Source: Phanerodontia chrysosporium (taxonomy: Eukaryota; Basidiomycota; Agaricomycetes; Polyporales; Phanerochaetaceae). From it: 64,000 bases of DNA. Of this stretch, positions 48,137 through 60,799 are shown piece by piece. The notes below the pieces were generated by a model that was given only the letters and a program-made list of their open reading frames with translations, was not told the origin of the DNA and ran no database searches. The position numbers and the translations under genes are program-made. Each line of letters begins with the position of its first letter. Positions within the stretch are counted from its first letter, which is position 1. The DNA lies in contig MJGA01000018.1 in assembly GCA_001910725.1 (NCBI GenBank), positions 124,001-188,000 of the forward strand, read 5' to 3'.

Positions 48137-50287
48137 TCAGCCCCAGGTGCGCTTCCTCGGGCGTCCCCATCCACTCGCCGTGCTGAGGCTTGCGACCGAC
48201 TGCGCATCGTCGTCCTCCATCTGGTCCGCCCAGCTCTTGTTCTCCTTGGTGGGGGCCGCAGACGCGGAAGCCGTCGGGGGAGTCGCAGGGCCTCGGGACT
48301 CGCAGGCCGCTCGGGCTCGGCGCCCCACGCGGCAGCGGTCTCCTCTGGCGTGGGCACACCCCAGTCGGCCCGCCTTGCTCTGCGGGCTGCGCAGGTGCGG
48401 GAGACGCGGATTCGGCGCGCCTTGATTCGCAGCGGCCTTGCGCCCGCGCAACGGACGTGCTTCGCCTGGGGCGCCGGCGGCCCCGGGCGGCCGCTGAGGT
48501 GCGCGGGCCGTGGGCGCGGCTTGAACTCGATGATGCCTTCGGGCTGTTTGGGCTGGGGCTTCGATGGCGGAGAGAAGGGCGTGCCCGAGGAGGCGGACGA
48601 GGGGGCAGGCGACGCAGGCGAGGCGGGGGAGTCGAACCCAGCGCGGCCTGTGGGTCCTCGCTGTCAGTACGCACGCAAACGACAGAGGCTGCTCGCGCCG
48701 CACCTTTGCCCTTGTTCTTCTTCTTGTTCGACTTGCGCTCTGCGGCCGCCTTCGCCTTCGCGTCTGCCTCCTTCTGGCGCTCGGCCTCGCGCAGCTGGCG
48801 GGCGTACTCGCGGCAGATGCCCTTTCTGCAGATGACGCCGTGCGCCTTGCAGAGCGGCTCCTTCTGCACGGGCTCGTCGGGCTCGTCGCCCCACAGGTTC
48901 TCCACCTCCTCGGCTCGCCCGCCGCAGAGAAGCGGTCCTGGTCGTACGCGTACTGGCCCGAGTTCCACGCGTCCGTGCCGAACTCGGAGACGGTGCCGCC
49001 CCACGCGAGCGACTCGACGAGGCTCGCGACGTCGTCCGCATCGTCGCCAACGACCGACGCGAGGTCCGGATACACAGACCCCGCCGGCGTCCGGCCGATG
49101 CTCCCGCCGTCGCTCGACGTCGAGGACCCTGCCGCCGAAGACGTGCGCGAGGGCGCGGACGTCGCCGTCCACGCACTGGACACCTCGCTCCGCGAGTCAC
49201 TCCATGCAGAGCTGTACGAGCCTGGGTTCTGACGTGTGAGGCCTGGCGGCGCGGCGTATTCGGGTGTCGAGCCTGCGCGGACGGAAGGAGATATCGTGCG
49301 CCCCCCTGTAACACAGCCGTTCACATGCTATCTCATGATCAAATATACTGTTAACTCACATGCGGGCGATGTCCTCGGTGCCGGTGACGCCGGAGGCCGA
49401 GCCTGGGTGGGACTTGTCCTCGCAGATTGTGCCGACGGCGGACCTTTGTGCCATGCACTGCTTATTTCCGCCATCTTCCTCGCCTCTTTCCATCCCGGAG
49501 CTCCCACTGCACATAGATTCAAATTCAGCAACAGTTAACAGCGTGGACGCGAGATCGTCCCACATACCGGGAGGAATATTGAGGACAGGCTTCGGGGGAG
49601 GCTGGAAATCCTGCACGGGTAGCGGTCGGCAGAGTGGATCGTTCGTTGCTTCTTCATAGGGAACCTTGCAATAATGAGTCGGAGGATAAGGATAGACGAC
49701 TTCGCTTTGGGAGGTTGTCAGAAGAAACGCATTTTGGGAGCACTGTTGGGACCAACTTGTTGATCTCAGACCAACGGGACCGGAACCAACGCTCCTGAAC
49801 GTCGACACGCTTCCAGCCTAAAATGCACAACAATGAGTAAGGCGTGAAGTATATGCGTGCCGATGCTCACCATGCTTCTGCACCTTCCTTCCTGTGTTGT
49901 GCGTGCAGTAGAATACCTTGGAAGAGCTGTTCTTGTATTGTTCATCGACCTTCAGGAAGATTTCCGACCATCGATGTTCGCCAAGCAGTCGATCAAAGTG
50001 CGGAAAGTTACGCGCGACTTCGATGATAATCATGTTTGGCGACTAGATACACGCGAAGAAAATGGAGATCGGTAACGATGCAAAGCGCGAGACAAGAGGT
50101 GACGTACCCTGGGCTTGAAGAAGAAGGCGGTGAGGGGATCTTTGCCTATGCAACACGCGATCCAGAACGCAAACTCCATCTGGTCTTTCAGAAGCTCCAT
50201 GTTGGCGTGTGGCGGATATGGATTCACCACCGTCAGATATTTTGGTTCATCGTCTGGCGGGGGTGGTGTTTTCTCGCGTTGAGGCAT
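48137..50287 (-). CDS. Basidiomycete hypothetical protein with CxxHGxxCxxGIC motif and SWADQM tail
   Basis: Exon 1 starts MPQREKTPPPPDDEPKYLTV and continues MEFAFWIACCIGKDPLTAFF. Next come IIIEVARNFPHFDRLLGEHR, KVFYCTHNTGRKVQKH and, across an intron, YPPTHYCKVPYEEATNDPLC RPLPVQ. After a Pro-rich and Ser-rich stretch the protein reads LCKAHGVICRKGICREYARQ, a tight C-x3-H-x3-C-x4-C set that could hold a metal. A Lys/Glu-rich coiled coil (LREAERQKEADAKAKAAAER) and a disordered Pro/Ser tail ending SWADQMEDDDAQSVASLSTA follow. I recall similar uncharacterised agaricomycete proteins with KKGIC motifs, but no function is known. The frame changes between 48900 and 48950 and again near 48400, in GC-rich DNA. 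It lies directly left of the A/B array and is not related to it. Confidence 0.65.
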
Positions 50288-51108
50288 CTTGTACCGGTAC
50301 CTGCACAGTTCAAGAGGCAGAACAGTGTACAACAACACTATACCCTGCGTACAAACTGAGATTGAGGTAGGCGGCGCAAGACGATGGTCGTCGAGATGCA
50401 AGCGGCAGGTTGTCCTCAGCCTCGCGGAGGCTTTTCACACGCGGCCAGGGCGCCAATCAGCCCACATTTCCCTCCGCGTCGAGGCAAGGGCTTTTACCGC
50501 GGGCCGTCGCAGATAGGGAAGGCTGAACAGGGTGTGGCCGATTTGCCTTTGAGAACGTAATGCAGGATAATTCTGAAATAGGCCCTATCCTGGCGCAACG
50601 TACGCCTTAAGTGATGAATGTGCTCCGTGGCTTCACGTCCTTACCGTTAGCTTCCGAGCTTTATCCTGTTCACCTGAACGTCTCGCCACCTATGTTCAAT
50701 GCAGTGGCTCGACATAAGCGGTGAACAAGTGTTGCTCCTGATTCCACCGGGGCGGTAGCCCGGCTGTCATGTTTGGGCGAATCCCCCTACAACGCGAGAA
50801 CAGACATATAACTCGCAAACTTTGCAGCAAAAAATGTGCCTGCATACACAAACTTTCACAAGTATCTTGCGAACCTGAGGCTGAGTAGGCGAAAGGGTGG
50901 GCAAGGCCATGAATGGAGAGCAGATTTCCGGCTGAGGTAATGATGCAATCAAACGCCACGAAGCCCGGACATTGCCGGAGCTTTGCCACGCATCCCGCAG
51001 GCGTCTGCTCTGTTTTCTCCTGAACTCCATCCAGCTGGGACGTGTGTCTCGCGCAACACATTCCATGCATATATAGTGCCACATATATATCCATTCACCC
51101 ACCGCGAT
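50288..51108. other. Intergenic left border of the A/B array
   Basis: No B-type gene is found here, so the array starts with A1. A dispersed 36-base repeat lies at 50944-50980. A/T-rich TATATAT words occur at 51068-51090, close to the 3' end of A1, and may be polyadenylation-related. Confidence 0.45.
50944..50980 (+). repeat. Dispersed repeat, copy downstream of A1
   Basis: This stretch, containing ATCAAACGCCACGA and GCCCGG, recurs with few changes at 54491-54527 downstream of A2. A shorter inverted match (CCGGGCTTCGTGGC, then TTGATT) lies at 60931-60960. In the two A loci it sits 100-165 bases past the stop codon. This suggests the duplicated unit includes 3' flanking DNA. Confidence 0.55.
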
Positions 51109-52331
51109 CTAGGATAGGGACGCCAAGTTATCGCACTGGATAGTCAGCTTACCACCGTTGTCTTTGTCCTCAAAGACATGGAAAGTGTTTATCCTCGGAC
51201 TCGCATACAGCTGCGAAAGGTCCCACTCTCCGAGCAGTCCCGTGATGATCTGAGCCTTGATGACGGCGCTCTCTGCATTTCCTTTGTCAGCCATGACTGC
51301 TGGTGCCATGCAGGTCGGTCTCACCCGCGTAATCTTGGTATGCGTAGGCCCGCAGCTGGGGGCAAGACTCGGTGAGCTACCCACATACATCCATGCGTAT
51401 CTCCACGACTTACCTTCGGGCTAAAGCTTGCAGCCATGCTGTCAAAGCTATTGATACCCTTCCAGACCATCACGGGCTGGAACGAGTTCGTCCCTGCCAC
51501 GGTTCCTGCCGACGTCTCTCAGCATACAACGTCAAGCGCTCCGCAGGACACCTACCCAACATGAAGTCTTGCTTCGATCCGCTGTTGTTGACGGCAATGA
51601 TCTCCCCCTTGCTTGGTGCCGGCTTGGGAGCAGGCTCGGACCACATGGCAAAGTCGTCGGGGTCAATCGTAAAGCTAGTCTGCATAGCGGGTCAGTCTCT
51701 AACCGTTCCAACGAAGCAAAGATGGTTGACGCTGGATCGTACTGTTTGACCTAGCTAGAGAGGAAGCTATGTGCGTGAGAGTCATATGTTGACGTCGGAA
51801 CAATCTGCTTACTCCCGTCTCGACAAAGCTGCAAGACGGGCGATTAGCCTCGGACGCAGGGTATTGGAGGCAAGAGACATACGTCTGAGGGACTTGTACT
51901 ACCCCTCCGTCCTGGAGTATCGCCTTCATTCCGGTCAACCTTTCTTGAGCCAAGCGCGTGACCTACCACTTGTGCGACCGCCACTCCGAGTCGCGCGGTA
52001 TACGTGATAGAAATGGTCTGCGTCTCTTTGAAAAGCTTGGTCCAGACGACTGTCACGCTAGGCTGAGCAACTTACGATTGGCACTGAACTTGAGCAGCTG
52101 CGGCACGTCGTCACCACAAAACCTCCTGACCAAAGCACGCGACACTCACTTTCCATACCACAGGCACTAAGAGGTGCGATAAGATACGCTCTACAGACAG
52201 CAACAAACACGCTTACGCTGGCTGCTGTAGAGCTCCGCCGCATCTACAGGCGCAAACGACAGGATGATGCTCGTGTTCACACTGACGCCCTCGGTCTTGG
52301 TTGTGATGAATGCGAGGCTCCGGGTGGCCAT
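51109..52331 (-). CDS. Array family A, copy A1 (uncharacterised small protein)
   Basis: Function unknown. Starts MATRSLAFITTKTEGVSVNT and continues IILSFAPVDAAELYSSQ. Short exons then give PVVWK, ETQTISITYTARLGVAVAQV, LQDGGVVQVPQT, TSFTIDPDDFAMWSEPAPKP and APSKGEIIAVNNSGSKQDFM. Further on come FQPVMVWKGINSFDSMAASF, LRAYAYQDYA, AESAVIKAQIITGLLGEWDL and INTFHVFEDKDNGGKLTIQ, with about eight introns. Total length is about 200 residues. There is no signal peptide or membrane segment, so the product is probably cytosolic unless exported unconventionally. The predicted structure is beta-rich. All exons align with copy A2 and no repair is needed, so A1 looks functional. It ends in a longer tail (CDNLASLS) than A2. 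It is head to head with B1. Confidence 0.68.
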
Positions 52332-52382
52332 GTCGGCGTCGCAGCGTAGAAGAGAAGCGGCCGAGGATGGGTGATCCCACGC

Positions 52383-52388
52383 TATATA
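52383..52388 (-). promoter_or_regulatory. TATA-like element of A1
   Basis: TATATA on the minus strand, 52 bases upstream of the A1 ATG. Confidence 0.4.
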
Positions 52389-53183
52389 CTAGCGTTTCCC
52401 GTCTCAAATCACGCGCCAGGTCCAGGTCACTTGGCGTCCTGCATCGGCTGCTTTCCGCGACATGCGCGCGCCGCCGGCCTGCGTTCGTTCCCGGGCCTAG
52501 CCAAGGTTTGCTCCCATTCAGTCTGAGTGAGGTTCGCCGCCCGCTGACAGCGGAGACAGGCTTGACAGATCGACGGTAGGCGCTCGCATCGCCTCCGCCA
52601 CCAGAAAATGTGCACGATACGGTATTACCCCACCTGCAGATTGTGCAGCATCTTCACGAGATTGTAGCGCACACTGCTCCCACCTGCGCAACCACGTCGA
52701 TGTCCCGCTCCCTCCAAGAATGGTGTTGTTGTCCGCCGTGCCTTGAGGGCCCCATTTTATCATGTCACAGCCAACAAGGTTCCGCTCCGTTTGCTTGCAC
52801 GTCATCGCATATACCATCCCTAGGCACCCGTGTGTCATCGCCTACGTCGACCTCGCTCGCATTGCCGCTTGTGCACTACGGCGCTGTGCCTCTCCGGTTC
52901 CCGTGAAGACCATTCGGCTTCCGAAAGTTCAGCAGAATTCTGAGCACACTCAGGGCGGTCAAAGGTTGCGAGCGTATGCTATGCATGCGGAACAAAGACA
53001 GGTACGACGACTCTCCAAAGCTGTATCTCCGCTGACAGTTGGAACATGGGCGTTGCAGGAACGGCTTCGTCAGGGCCTAGAATAATGCACGTTTGGTTCG
53101 CAGCAACAGGCCCTGATCTGCGCTGTGGTTTCGAGATACGGAGCTACTAAACTCTAGCCACAAGTGGCGTAATCTCTCCTGCA
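52389..53183. other. Divergent promoter interval between A1 and B1
   Basis: About 0.9 kb separates the A1 and B1 start codons. Minus-strand frames such as 52518-52838 show no conserved features. No sequence shared with the A2-B2 interval was obvious by eye. Confidence 0.45.
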
Positions 53184-53191
53184 ATATTTAA
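53184..53191 (+). promoter_or_regulatory. TATA-like element of B1
   Basis: ATATTTAA, 67 bases upstream of the B1 ATG on the plus strand. Confidence 0.4.
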
Positions 53192-53257
53192 GCGCAGCAG
53201 GCGGGTCCGTTCTCGGGCACTCGGTCCTCGCCAGCCCACACCTAAACTCCCGATTGC

Positions 53258-53796
53258 ATGACCATGTCCTGGGTCACTTTCGACAACGGCCTCGGCTCTG
53301 AGGTCTTCGTGACTTTACAGGATCAGGATGATAACACGATACAATTCAACGTGAACGCGAACTCAAACGTACTGAAGTCGTTCACCACCAGCTACTACAA
53401 GTCAGCCGTCTTTGCAGCTCCCTTCAAGACTGTCACAGTCAACGAGCGAGTCCCTCCAGATGCTCCTCTTTGGGCCCCTACTGACACTGTCGCAGCTTGA
53501 CCGTGAACGCAGGCTCTACTGTATACATCGCCAAGTACTTCACTCCGCTGGACGCGCTCAGAGGGGGGCCGAGGGCGGGAGCAGACGCCGACGCGCTCGG
53601 GACCACTATCAAGATCGTCAACGACGCGCACGGCGATGCGACACTGAAGCTGCAGCCAGCGCAGAAAGACACGGTCCCGGCGCTGGTGGTCGCGGCGGGG
53701 CAGGCGCTCGAGCTGTATATCACGAAGGAGACGAACCGCAGCTTCACCGTCGCGCTTAACGGGCGGACCGCGCGCGTAGAGTACGTGTTGCACTGA
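53258..53796 (+). CDS. Array family B, copy B1 (uncharacterised beta-rich protein)
   Basis: Function unknown. Starts MTMSWVTFDNGLGSEVFVTL and continues NTIQFNVNANSNVLKSFTTS. It crosses an intron of about 50-65 bases ending at the AG near 53498 into LTVNAGSTVYIAKYFTPLDA, GADADALGTTIKIVNDAHGD, ATLKLQPAQKD, AAGQALELYITKETNRSFTV and ALNGRTARVEYVLH. The alternation of hydrophobic and polar residues suggests a beta sandwich; no signal peptide is present. The C-terminal third aligns with B2 (for example FTVALNGRTARVEY against FTVGLDGRSARIEY). A further open stretch to 54006 (EPVVLYLTAVFPTALPSTVH) may be a last exon, but I could not join it in phase. It is divergent from A1 and convergent with A2. 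Confidence 0.6.
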
Positions 53797-54626
53797 TGTC
53801 CCTGCGAGATCCACTGGGCTCACCTGGCGTCGCCCTGCAGCGTTAAGGACTCCTTCGAGCCAGTCGTGCTGTACCTGACGGCCGTCTTCCCGACTGCGCT
53901 CCCTTCCACTGTGCACATCGCCCTCGAGAAGCCCGACGCGGCTGCCTCGCGCGACGAGCCTGCGCCGCCCTACAAGTCTGGCGCGCGGCTGGAGTCGTAC
54001 GTGTGAGGCCTTTGCAACCGCCGTGTACGTTGAAGTAAATAATGGTTCTACCTGCTAGAGGCATTCTGACCCTTGTGTCAGAACTGTTCTCTCCCATCCT
54101 GCGGTGGCTGATCGGACCAGGTTCATCAGTGTACTCTCTTCAAGTCTCACAGTTCTGGAACAAGTTGGCAATTCTTGATACGTGAATAAATTGTGCGCTT
54201 GAGAAGTGTATTACAAGAGCGCACGTGGCTGACAGTCCTGATGGAGAGCAGAATGCCTTCAAAGCAGTCTAAGTGGATCAGCACAGAAGATACTGATGGC
54301 GTCTGAGCGCCGCGGCGATGCCTGGAATACTCTCCGAGTGTGCTGGCCACAAACCCATCCTTTCTCAAAGTCGTTGGAAAGCACACTTAAGGCGTACCCC
54401 TCATCGATCACTAGCCTGAACAGCCGAAAGAAGGTGAGAGGTGGCGGTGTCCAGGGTCTGCAGGACTGCCCGGCTCGGGGGAAATGTGATAGCATCAAAC
54501 GCCACGATGCCCGGGGAATGCCGGGACGAGTCCGTAATTTCCGAATGACACATGTCTTACTGCCAACTACTCGTACATACACTCGTTCAAAGGATGGATC
54601 ATGGATCACGGTAAGGCGATGCTAGC
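53797..54626. other. Convergent interval between B1 and A2
   Basis: Holds the possible B1 extension to 54006 and the second copy of the dispersed repeat at 54491-54527. No other gene is evident. Confidence 0.45.
54491..54527 (+). repeat. Dispersed repeat, copy downstream of A2
   Basis: Matches 50944-50980 at roughly 30 of 36 positions, counted by eye. It lies just past the A2 stop codon. Confidence 0.55.
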
Positions 54627-55844
54627 CTAGTTCTTAACCAGTTCGATCGTGAGCTTCCCACCGTTGTTGTTGTCCTCGTAGACGTGGAACGTATTGATCT
54701 TCGGGTTAGCGTCCAACTCCGCAAGGTCCCACTCTCCGAGCAGGCCAGTCTGGATTTCTCCCTTGACAATGGCTGTCTCTGCGTGCTACGTCAGTAATGC
54801 GCCTCGCAGCTCAACGGTACGTTTGCATACCCTGATAGTCCGTGTAAGCGTATGCTTGAAGCTAGAGATCGTAATGTAGTAAGTTCTTGCCCAGTCTTGC
54901 AGTATTGCCATGCAGCTGACCTTCGGAGTGAATTCAACAGCCATCTCACTCCCGTTGACGACGCGCTTCCAAAGGAGGACGGCTGGAAGGCGGTATCGCC
55001 GGACACGGTTCCTGCATATGTCCATCAGTACCACAACGCGTCAACATCCCACCGATTGGCCAACACACCGATCATCAGGTCCTGCCTAGTTCCGCTGTTG
55101 TTGACGGCGGTGATGAGGCCCTTGCCCGGCGCAGGCTTCGGAGTAGGTTCGCTCCACGCGATGAAGCTGCCAGGGGCCTTCGTCAAGCTCGTCTGCATTG
55201 GGAATCAGTCGCTTATACATTGCATATATTTTGCGTGAGACGATACCGTTTGCCCAAGCTAGCGCGGCCACCACATCGGTGAGATACAGGATCAACCTCT
55301 GATACAAATACTTCACTCACGCCCATTTCGAGGAAGCTGGATGTAACGAGTGAGTTTCATCTAGCTGGAAATATACGGTGTGTGCTCACGTCTCAGGAAT
55401 CTGAACGATACCTGCATCCTGAGCAGGGATAATATATCAGGTGCTGATTCAACCGAAGGCATTCTTGACGTACCACTTGCGCCACGGCAACACCGAGGCG
55501 AGCCGAATACGTCATGCTGACAGTCTGGATTTCTGCGACGCCATGAGACCGCGGTTTTGTTCAGGCAAACAAATCAACGTACGGTTCGCGGCAAACTTCA
55601 GATCCTATTGAAGCGTATTAGAGCCTTTCCCGTATCATCGCTGGCGCGCAGTTGCTTACCTTCCAGACCACAGGAACTGTCGCGGATGGTGAGTGACGAC
55701 TCGATGCCACTGTAACTCGAAATGCTTACACTGCATGCTGTAGAGGTCGTCAGGGTTCAAGGGCTTGAAGGTCAAGATGATATTGGTGTTCTCGGAGACA
55801 CCCTTGTCCTTGGTCGTGATGAACAAGAGGTTGCGAGTGGCCAT
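54627..55844 (-). CDS. Array family A, copy A2
   Basis: Same exon pattern as A1: MATRNLLFITTKDKGVSENT, NIILTFKPLNPDDLYSM, PVVWK, DLKFAANR, IQTVSMTYSARLGVAVAQV, DAGIVQIPET. It continues FIAWSEPTPKPAPGKGLITA, VNNSGTRQDLMI, GTVSGDTAFQP, VNGSEMAVEFTPK, LQAYAYTDYQ and AETAIVKGEIQTGLLGEWDL, ending NTFHVYEDNNNGGKLTIELV KN. Against A1 it is clearly a paralogue: about half the residues are identical and introns sit at the same places. Some introns are long enough (40-110 bases) to vary between copies. No frame break was found, so the gene is probably functional. The WSEPxPKPAPxKG segment and the ED..NGGKLTI end are the family hallmarks. Role unknown. Confidence 0.68.
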
Positions 55845-55908
55845 GATTTCGTAGGTATCAGTGTCTCGTGGGATTGGGACTAGGGACTGTCGTCTGAACG
55901 ACCTCCTA

Positions 55909-55915
55909 CTTTATA
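55909..55915 (-). promoter_or_regulatory. TATA-like element of A2
   Basis: TATAAAG on the minus strand, about 65 bases upstream of the A2 ATG. It is comparable in position to the A1 element. Confidence 0.4.
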
Positions 55916-56309
55916 GCATTCCGTGCGTGCTCAACTGTGGCATTCCACGCGCCACTTCCCTGCCTCCACACCGACAGCAGATATGGATGTGGCCCACTCA
56001 TGACACACCATCGTCACGGCAGGGGACGTGGTTTTTCCAATATCGCGCTAAGCAAGCAAAGCAAGGGCCCGTGTAGCAGCTGGCTTGACAGTGACTGAGC
56101 CTGAGTAGCATCGCCACCGAAGGTCTAAACAAGCTCTTTGCGTGTAGAGACCACGAACTTGGTGCGCCACAAATTGATATGTAAGAACCTGGGAAGCGGT
56201 CTGAATCGGTGGCTTGACCCTTTAGTGAGGTCGGTGTTTATGAACGACCGTGTTGCGGGGTATCCGGCGATGCTGGACCGTGGGTACGCTTCCAACATCC
56301 TCAGCAATA

Positions 56310-57231
56310 TGATTACCCCTTTAGAAACAGTTCCAAGTCTCACTAGGACGTGGACCATTATTAACGTCACCTTCACCAACCCTCGATCCCATACCGTCGA
56401 TGTGTTCTTCGAGAGTCCGACTTACAAGGCCTCCAATGTCGTCGGCACGGGGGACAGTCTGTCCAGGATGACAATACTAGGGTGTACCCGACCGGCGGAA
56501 TCATTTCTCCGGGTGAGGTGGCCAGCGTTGATCAGTGTGGGCTTTTGTTCTGCCTAACAGTGGCGTGTCAGGCCCTTTCACAGGCCCGGGCTTGTCGCGA
56601 CCTCTGTCGTGCTCACTGCGGACTACGTCACCGTGGCTGCGAAGGACGGCCAGAGGCTCCTGCCGCAGTCAATGTCACCTTCATCAACGCCCGGCCCTCC
56701 GCCGTTACCGGGGACCGCGAGAGCCCGAGCAATACGAGCTTTGTCACCGCCGCAGGCGCGACCGTCTCGTAAAGGCCGTCGCGCCTGGAACTATTCAGCC
56801 GTCAGGTGCGGTTCTCTGCACCGGGTGGTGACAATCGACCAGTGAACAGATCCATATCGCATAGCAGCGCCCGCTCACCGAGTTGGCAGTCTCTCACTGG
56901 CCGCAAGCACCGTCGTGCCGAACTTGCGAATTTTGGGCCGATGCGCCTACGGCCGTGCTGCCCCCTGCGGCGAGTCTCGAGATCGTCGACGATACGCGCG
57001 GCATCGCGACGGTGCGCCTCAGGGCTGGCGCCGGCGCCGCAGCTTGCAGCCAGCACGGACGTCGAGCTGCGCGTCGCGAATGACCCCCCTTCCAGCTTCA
57101 CGGTCGGGCTCGATGGTCGCAGCGCTCGCATCGAGTACGCCCATCCTATTTTCGCGCACGTCATCCAAACCAGGCTATATTGCCAGAATAATGCGCTGAG
57201 TACCGCACTTACCCTCATACACAATCTATAG
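56310..57231 (+). pseudogene. Array family B, copy B2, disrupted
   Basis: Recognisable pieces are INVTFTNPRSHTVDVFFESP, TGGIISPGEVASVDQ, WAFVLPNSGVSGPFTGPGL, VVLTADYVTVAAKDGQRLL and a second strand set VNVTFINARPSAVTGDRESP. The C-terminal B hallmark follows: PPAASLEIVDDTRGIATVRL, VELRVANDPPSSFTVGLDGR and SARIEYAHPI. These lie in different frames with no convincing splice sites between several of them. The duplicated NVTF..N element suggests two fused or tandem domains. It may be a pseudogene, or a gene with several consensus errors. The start codon is not settled. Its stop is only about 50 bases from the convergent stop of A3. Confidence 0.45.
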
Positions 57232-57282
57232 ATTAGGGGTATAGCAAGAGGGACGGACCGCAGACGATATACACGCGCCTCA

Positions 57283-58430
<1,148 letters not shown>

Positions 58431-58431
58431 G

Positions 58432-58455
58432 TTTTTTTTTTTTTTTTTTTTTTTT
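58432..58455 (+). repeat. Poly-T run of 24 bases
   Basis: Directly right of the poly-G/poly-C block, after GATTTG. It may be natural or part of the same damaged junction. Confidence 0.7.
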
Positions 58456-58725
58456 ACTGATCCGATGTAGAGTGTAATTGTCTCACAGCAGTAAATTCAA
58501 GTATACAGACCTTCCCTGGGGTGTAGATGCACATCGGCGACTCCGAGCAACGGGATGGAGTGACGAGCGTGACAAATACGTATTACGAACGCCCGCGGTG
58601 CGTGTTTGGCAATGTTTGGCCAAGGTTGCTTCAGTGCATCAACTGCTCGGTTCGGTCGACGTTCGAAATGATCCACACAGGAGACTCCAGAACCCGCCAA
58701 TTTTTGCAGGACAGCATGCTTGACA

Positions 58726-60684
58726 ATGACCACCATCATCTACGACACCGCAGAGGCCGCGTTTGCGTGGTACCTCTCCCAGACTATCGCCAGGGGCAGA
58801 CTCGTCCTCCACACCCGCACCAGAACACACTGTTTCCCTACAACTTTGGTCTGCAAGGACGACGAAGACCCCGATGCAGAGGTCACGGTACACGACTCTT
58901 CATTCTTCCTAAAGGTCCTCTCGCCTGCCAACACGCCAGACCTCGCGTTTGCGGAAGCGTACATGCGTGGGGATGTCTCGTTCAAGTCGCGCAGGGATAT
59001 GGTCGACTTTTTCAAGGTAAGCAACGAAAAAAACGAGAGCAGTTCTCTCTAACAGACAGTTTTTTTAGATCTTTATCATCAACCGTGACAAACCCTTGCC
59101 CTCGCTTCCTGTGCCTATCACTGCTGCGCTCTCCATCCCTGCGGCAGTGCTCAAGATACCAGCAAGTCTCGTTGGGAACGTTGTAAGCACCAGAACCCTG
59201 TCTCTTGCGCGCAGAAACATTAGCGCACATTACGACCTGGGGAACGATATGTTCAAAGGTGCGTTTCACGTGCATACACCCACACCTCCGGGCTGAGAGG
59301 ATGCCATACAGTATTCCTGTCGAAGGACATGACGTACTCCTGCGCAATCTTCCCCTCGCTCGACGCGGACGCCAAGGTTAACTCCAGCCAGGCGAGCCCG
59401 CAGATCGGCGTCGGCGCGATGAACGGGTTGGAGCCAGACGAGCCCGACGCGCTACACGACGCGCAGATCCGCAAGCTCCAGCACATCATCCGCAAGGCAG
59501 ACATTCAGCCAGGGCACCGGGTGCGCAGTCCCCCTGAGTGCATGTATGCGTGTGCTGATGAACGGAACGGTGTGCAGGTCCTCGAGATCGGCTCCGGCTG
59601 GGGCTCGCTCGCGCTCCAGATCGCGCGCACAATCCCAGGGACGACGGTTGACACAATCACGCTCTCGACCGAACAGGCCGCACATGTAGAGGAGCTCATC
59701 TATGACGACAACCCGGCCCTTGGCGGCGCCCCAAAACACCAGCCTGTTGGGAACCGCGTGCGCGTGCACCTCATGGACTTCCGCGCGATGCCACAAGAGT
59801 GGAAGGGCATGTTCGACCGTGTCGTCAGCGTGGAGATGGTCGAGGCGATTGGCTCCGACATGTATGAGGTATGTGGTGACGTCCCTGATCTTGAACCTGC
59901 TGACCGGACGACCGCAGACGTATTTCGCCGCTATAGATTGGGCCCTGAAGAAAGAAACGGGCGTCGGCGTCGTGCAGAGTATCACCATCCCGGAGGCGCG
60001 GTATCACGCATATGTCAAGGGCGAGGACTTCATTCGCAAATATGTGAGTCTTCATTATCACACGACTATAGCATCCGAGAGATTGACAGAAGGTTCTAGA
60101 GTAAGCATGTCTGCGTGAAACTGCACATGTGCGCTCATATGTGCTTCCAGTCTTCCCGGAGGTGTTTTGCCCTCGGTGACCCAGCTCGCACAAGCCATCG
60201 TTTCCGGCTCCTCGCAGCGTCTCCTCGTCGAGTCCATCAGCAACATCGGGCCGCACTACGCGCGCACACTTCGCGAGTGGAGGCGGCGCTTCGAGGCTGG
60301 CTTCTCTGGGATTGAGGCGGGTACGTACACCGTCGAAGCCACTGCTGGAATACCTGACGACTATTTCCTGTCCTCAGCGCTGAAAGCCAAGTATCCGGAC
60401 GTCATGAACGACACGTCTGAAGGGCGCGAGGCGATCGCGATGTTCAGGCGCAAATGGGTCTATTACTTGTATGTCTCGCTACATATTGCGATCTACCTCG
60501 CACTAACATGTGCGCACGCGCAGCTGTTACTGCGAGGCAGGATTTACGATGCGCGTGCTCGGCGGTAAGTTCCTCGCCCATCGATGCGCAAAGGACAGCC
60601 TTAACCGAGACGCTTCTCGTAGATCACATCATCACCTTCACGAGAGAGGGCAATGTTGCATATGGCTGCCAGACGTTTAGCTAG
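58726..60684 (+). CDS. Cyclopropane-fatty-acyl-phospholipid synthase (SAM-dependent)
   Basis: Transfers a methylene group from S-adenosylmethionine to double bonds of phospholipid acyl chains, or a related C-methylation of lipids. Exon 1 starts MTTIIYDTAEAAFAWYLSQT and includes DLAFAEAYMRGDVSFKSRRD. Exon 2 has NISAHYDLGNDMFK, a family signature. Later exons give FLSKDMTYSCAIFP, VLEIGSGWGSLALQIAR (the SAM-binding loop), VSVEMVEAIGSDMYE, QSITIPEARYHAYVKGEDFI, VFPGGVLPSVTQLAQAI, ISNIGPHYARTLREWRRRFE and FRRKWVYY/YCEAGFTMRVLG, ending VAYGCQTFS. All motifs of the mycolic acid cyclopropane synthase family are present in order. Seven or so introns splice without frame repair. The upstream TTG in frame is ignored in favour of the ATG at 58726. 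Confidence 0.93.
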
Positions 60685-60799
60685 CTCACGAATCCGCGCG
60701 TACACCGAACAGTATAGAAGCGCACGCACTGTATTGCTATCATACCGACCAATCTGTTCATTGACGAATTACGATGTATGTCTACAACGTAGCCGAACA

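Noticed and set aside
48190..49239. 349-codon plus-strand frame
   Set aside because: Opposite strand of the Cys/His-motif gene in GC-rich DNA; composition is Arg/Pro shadow.
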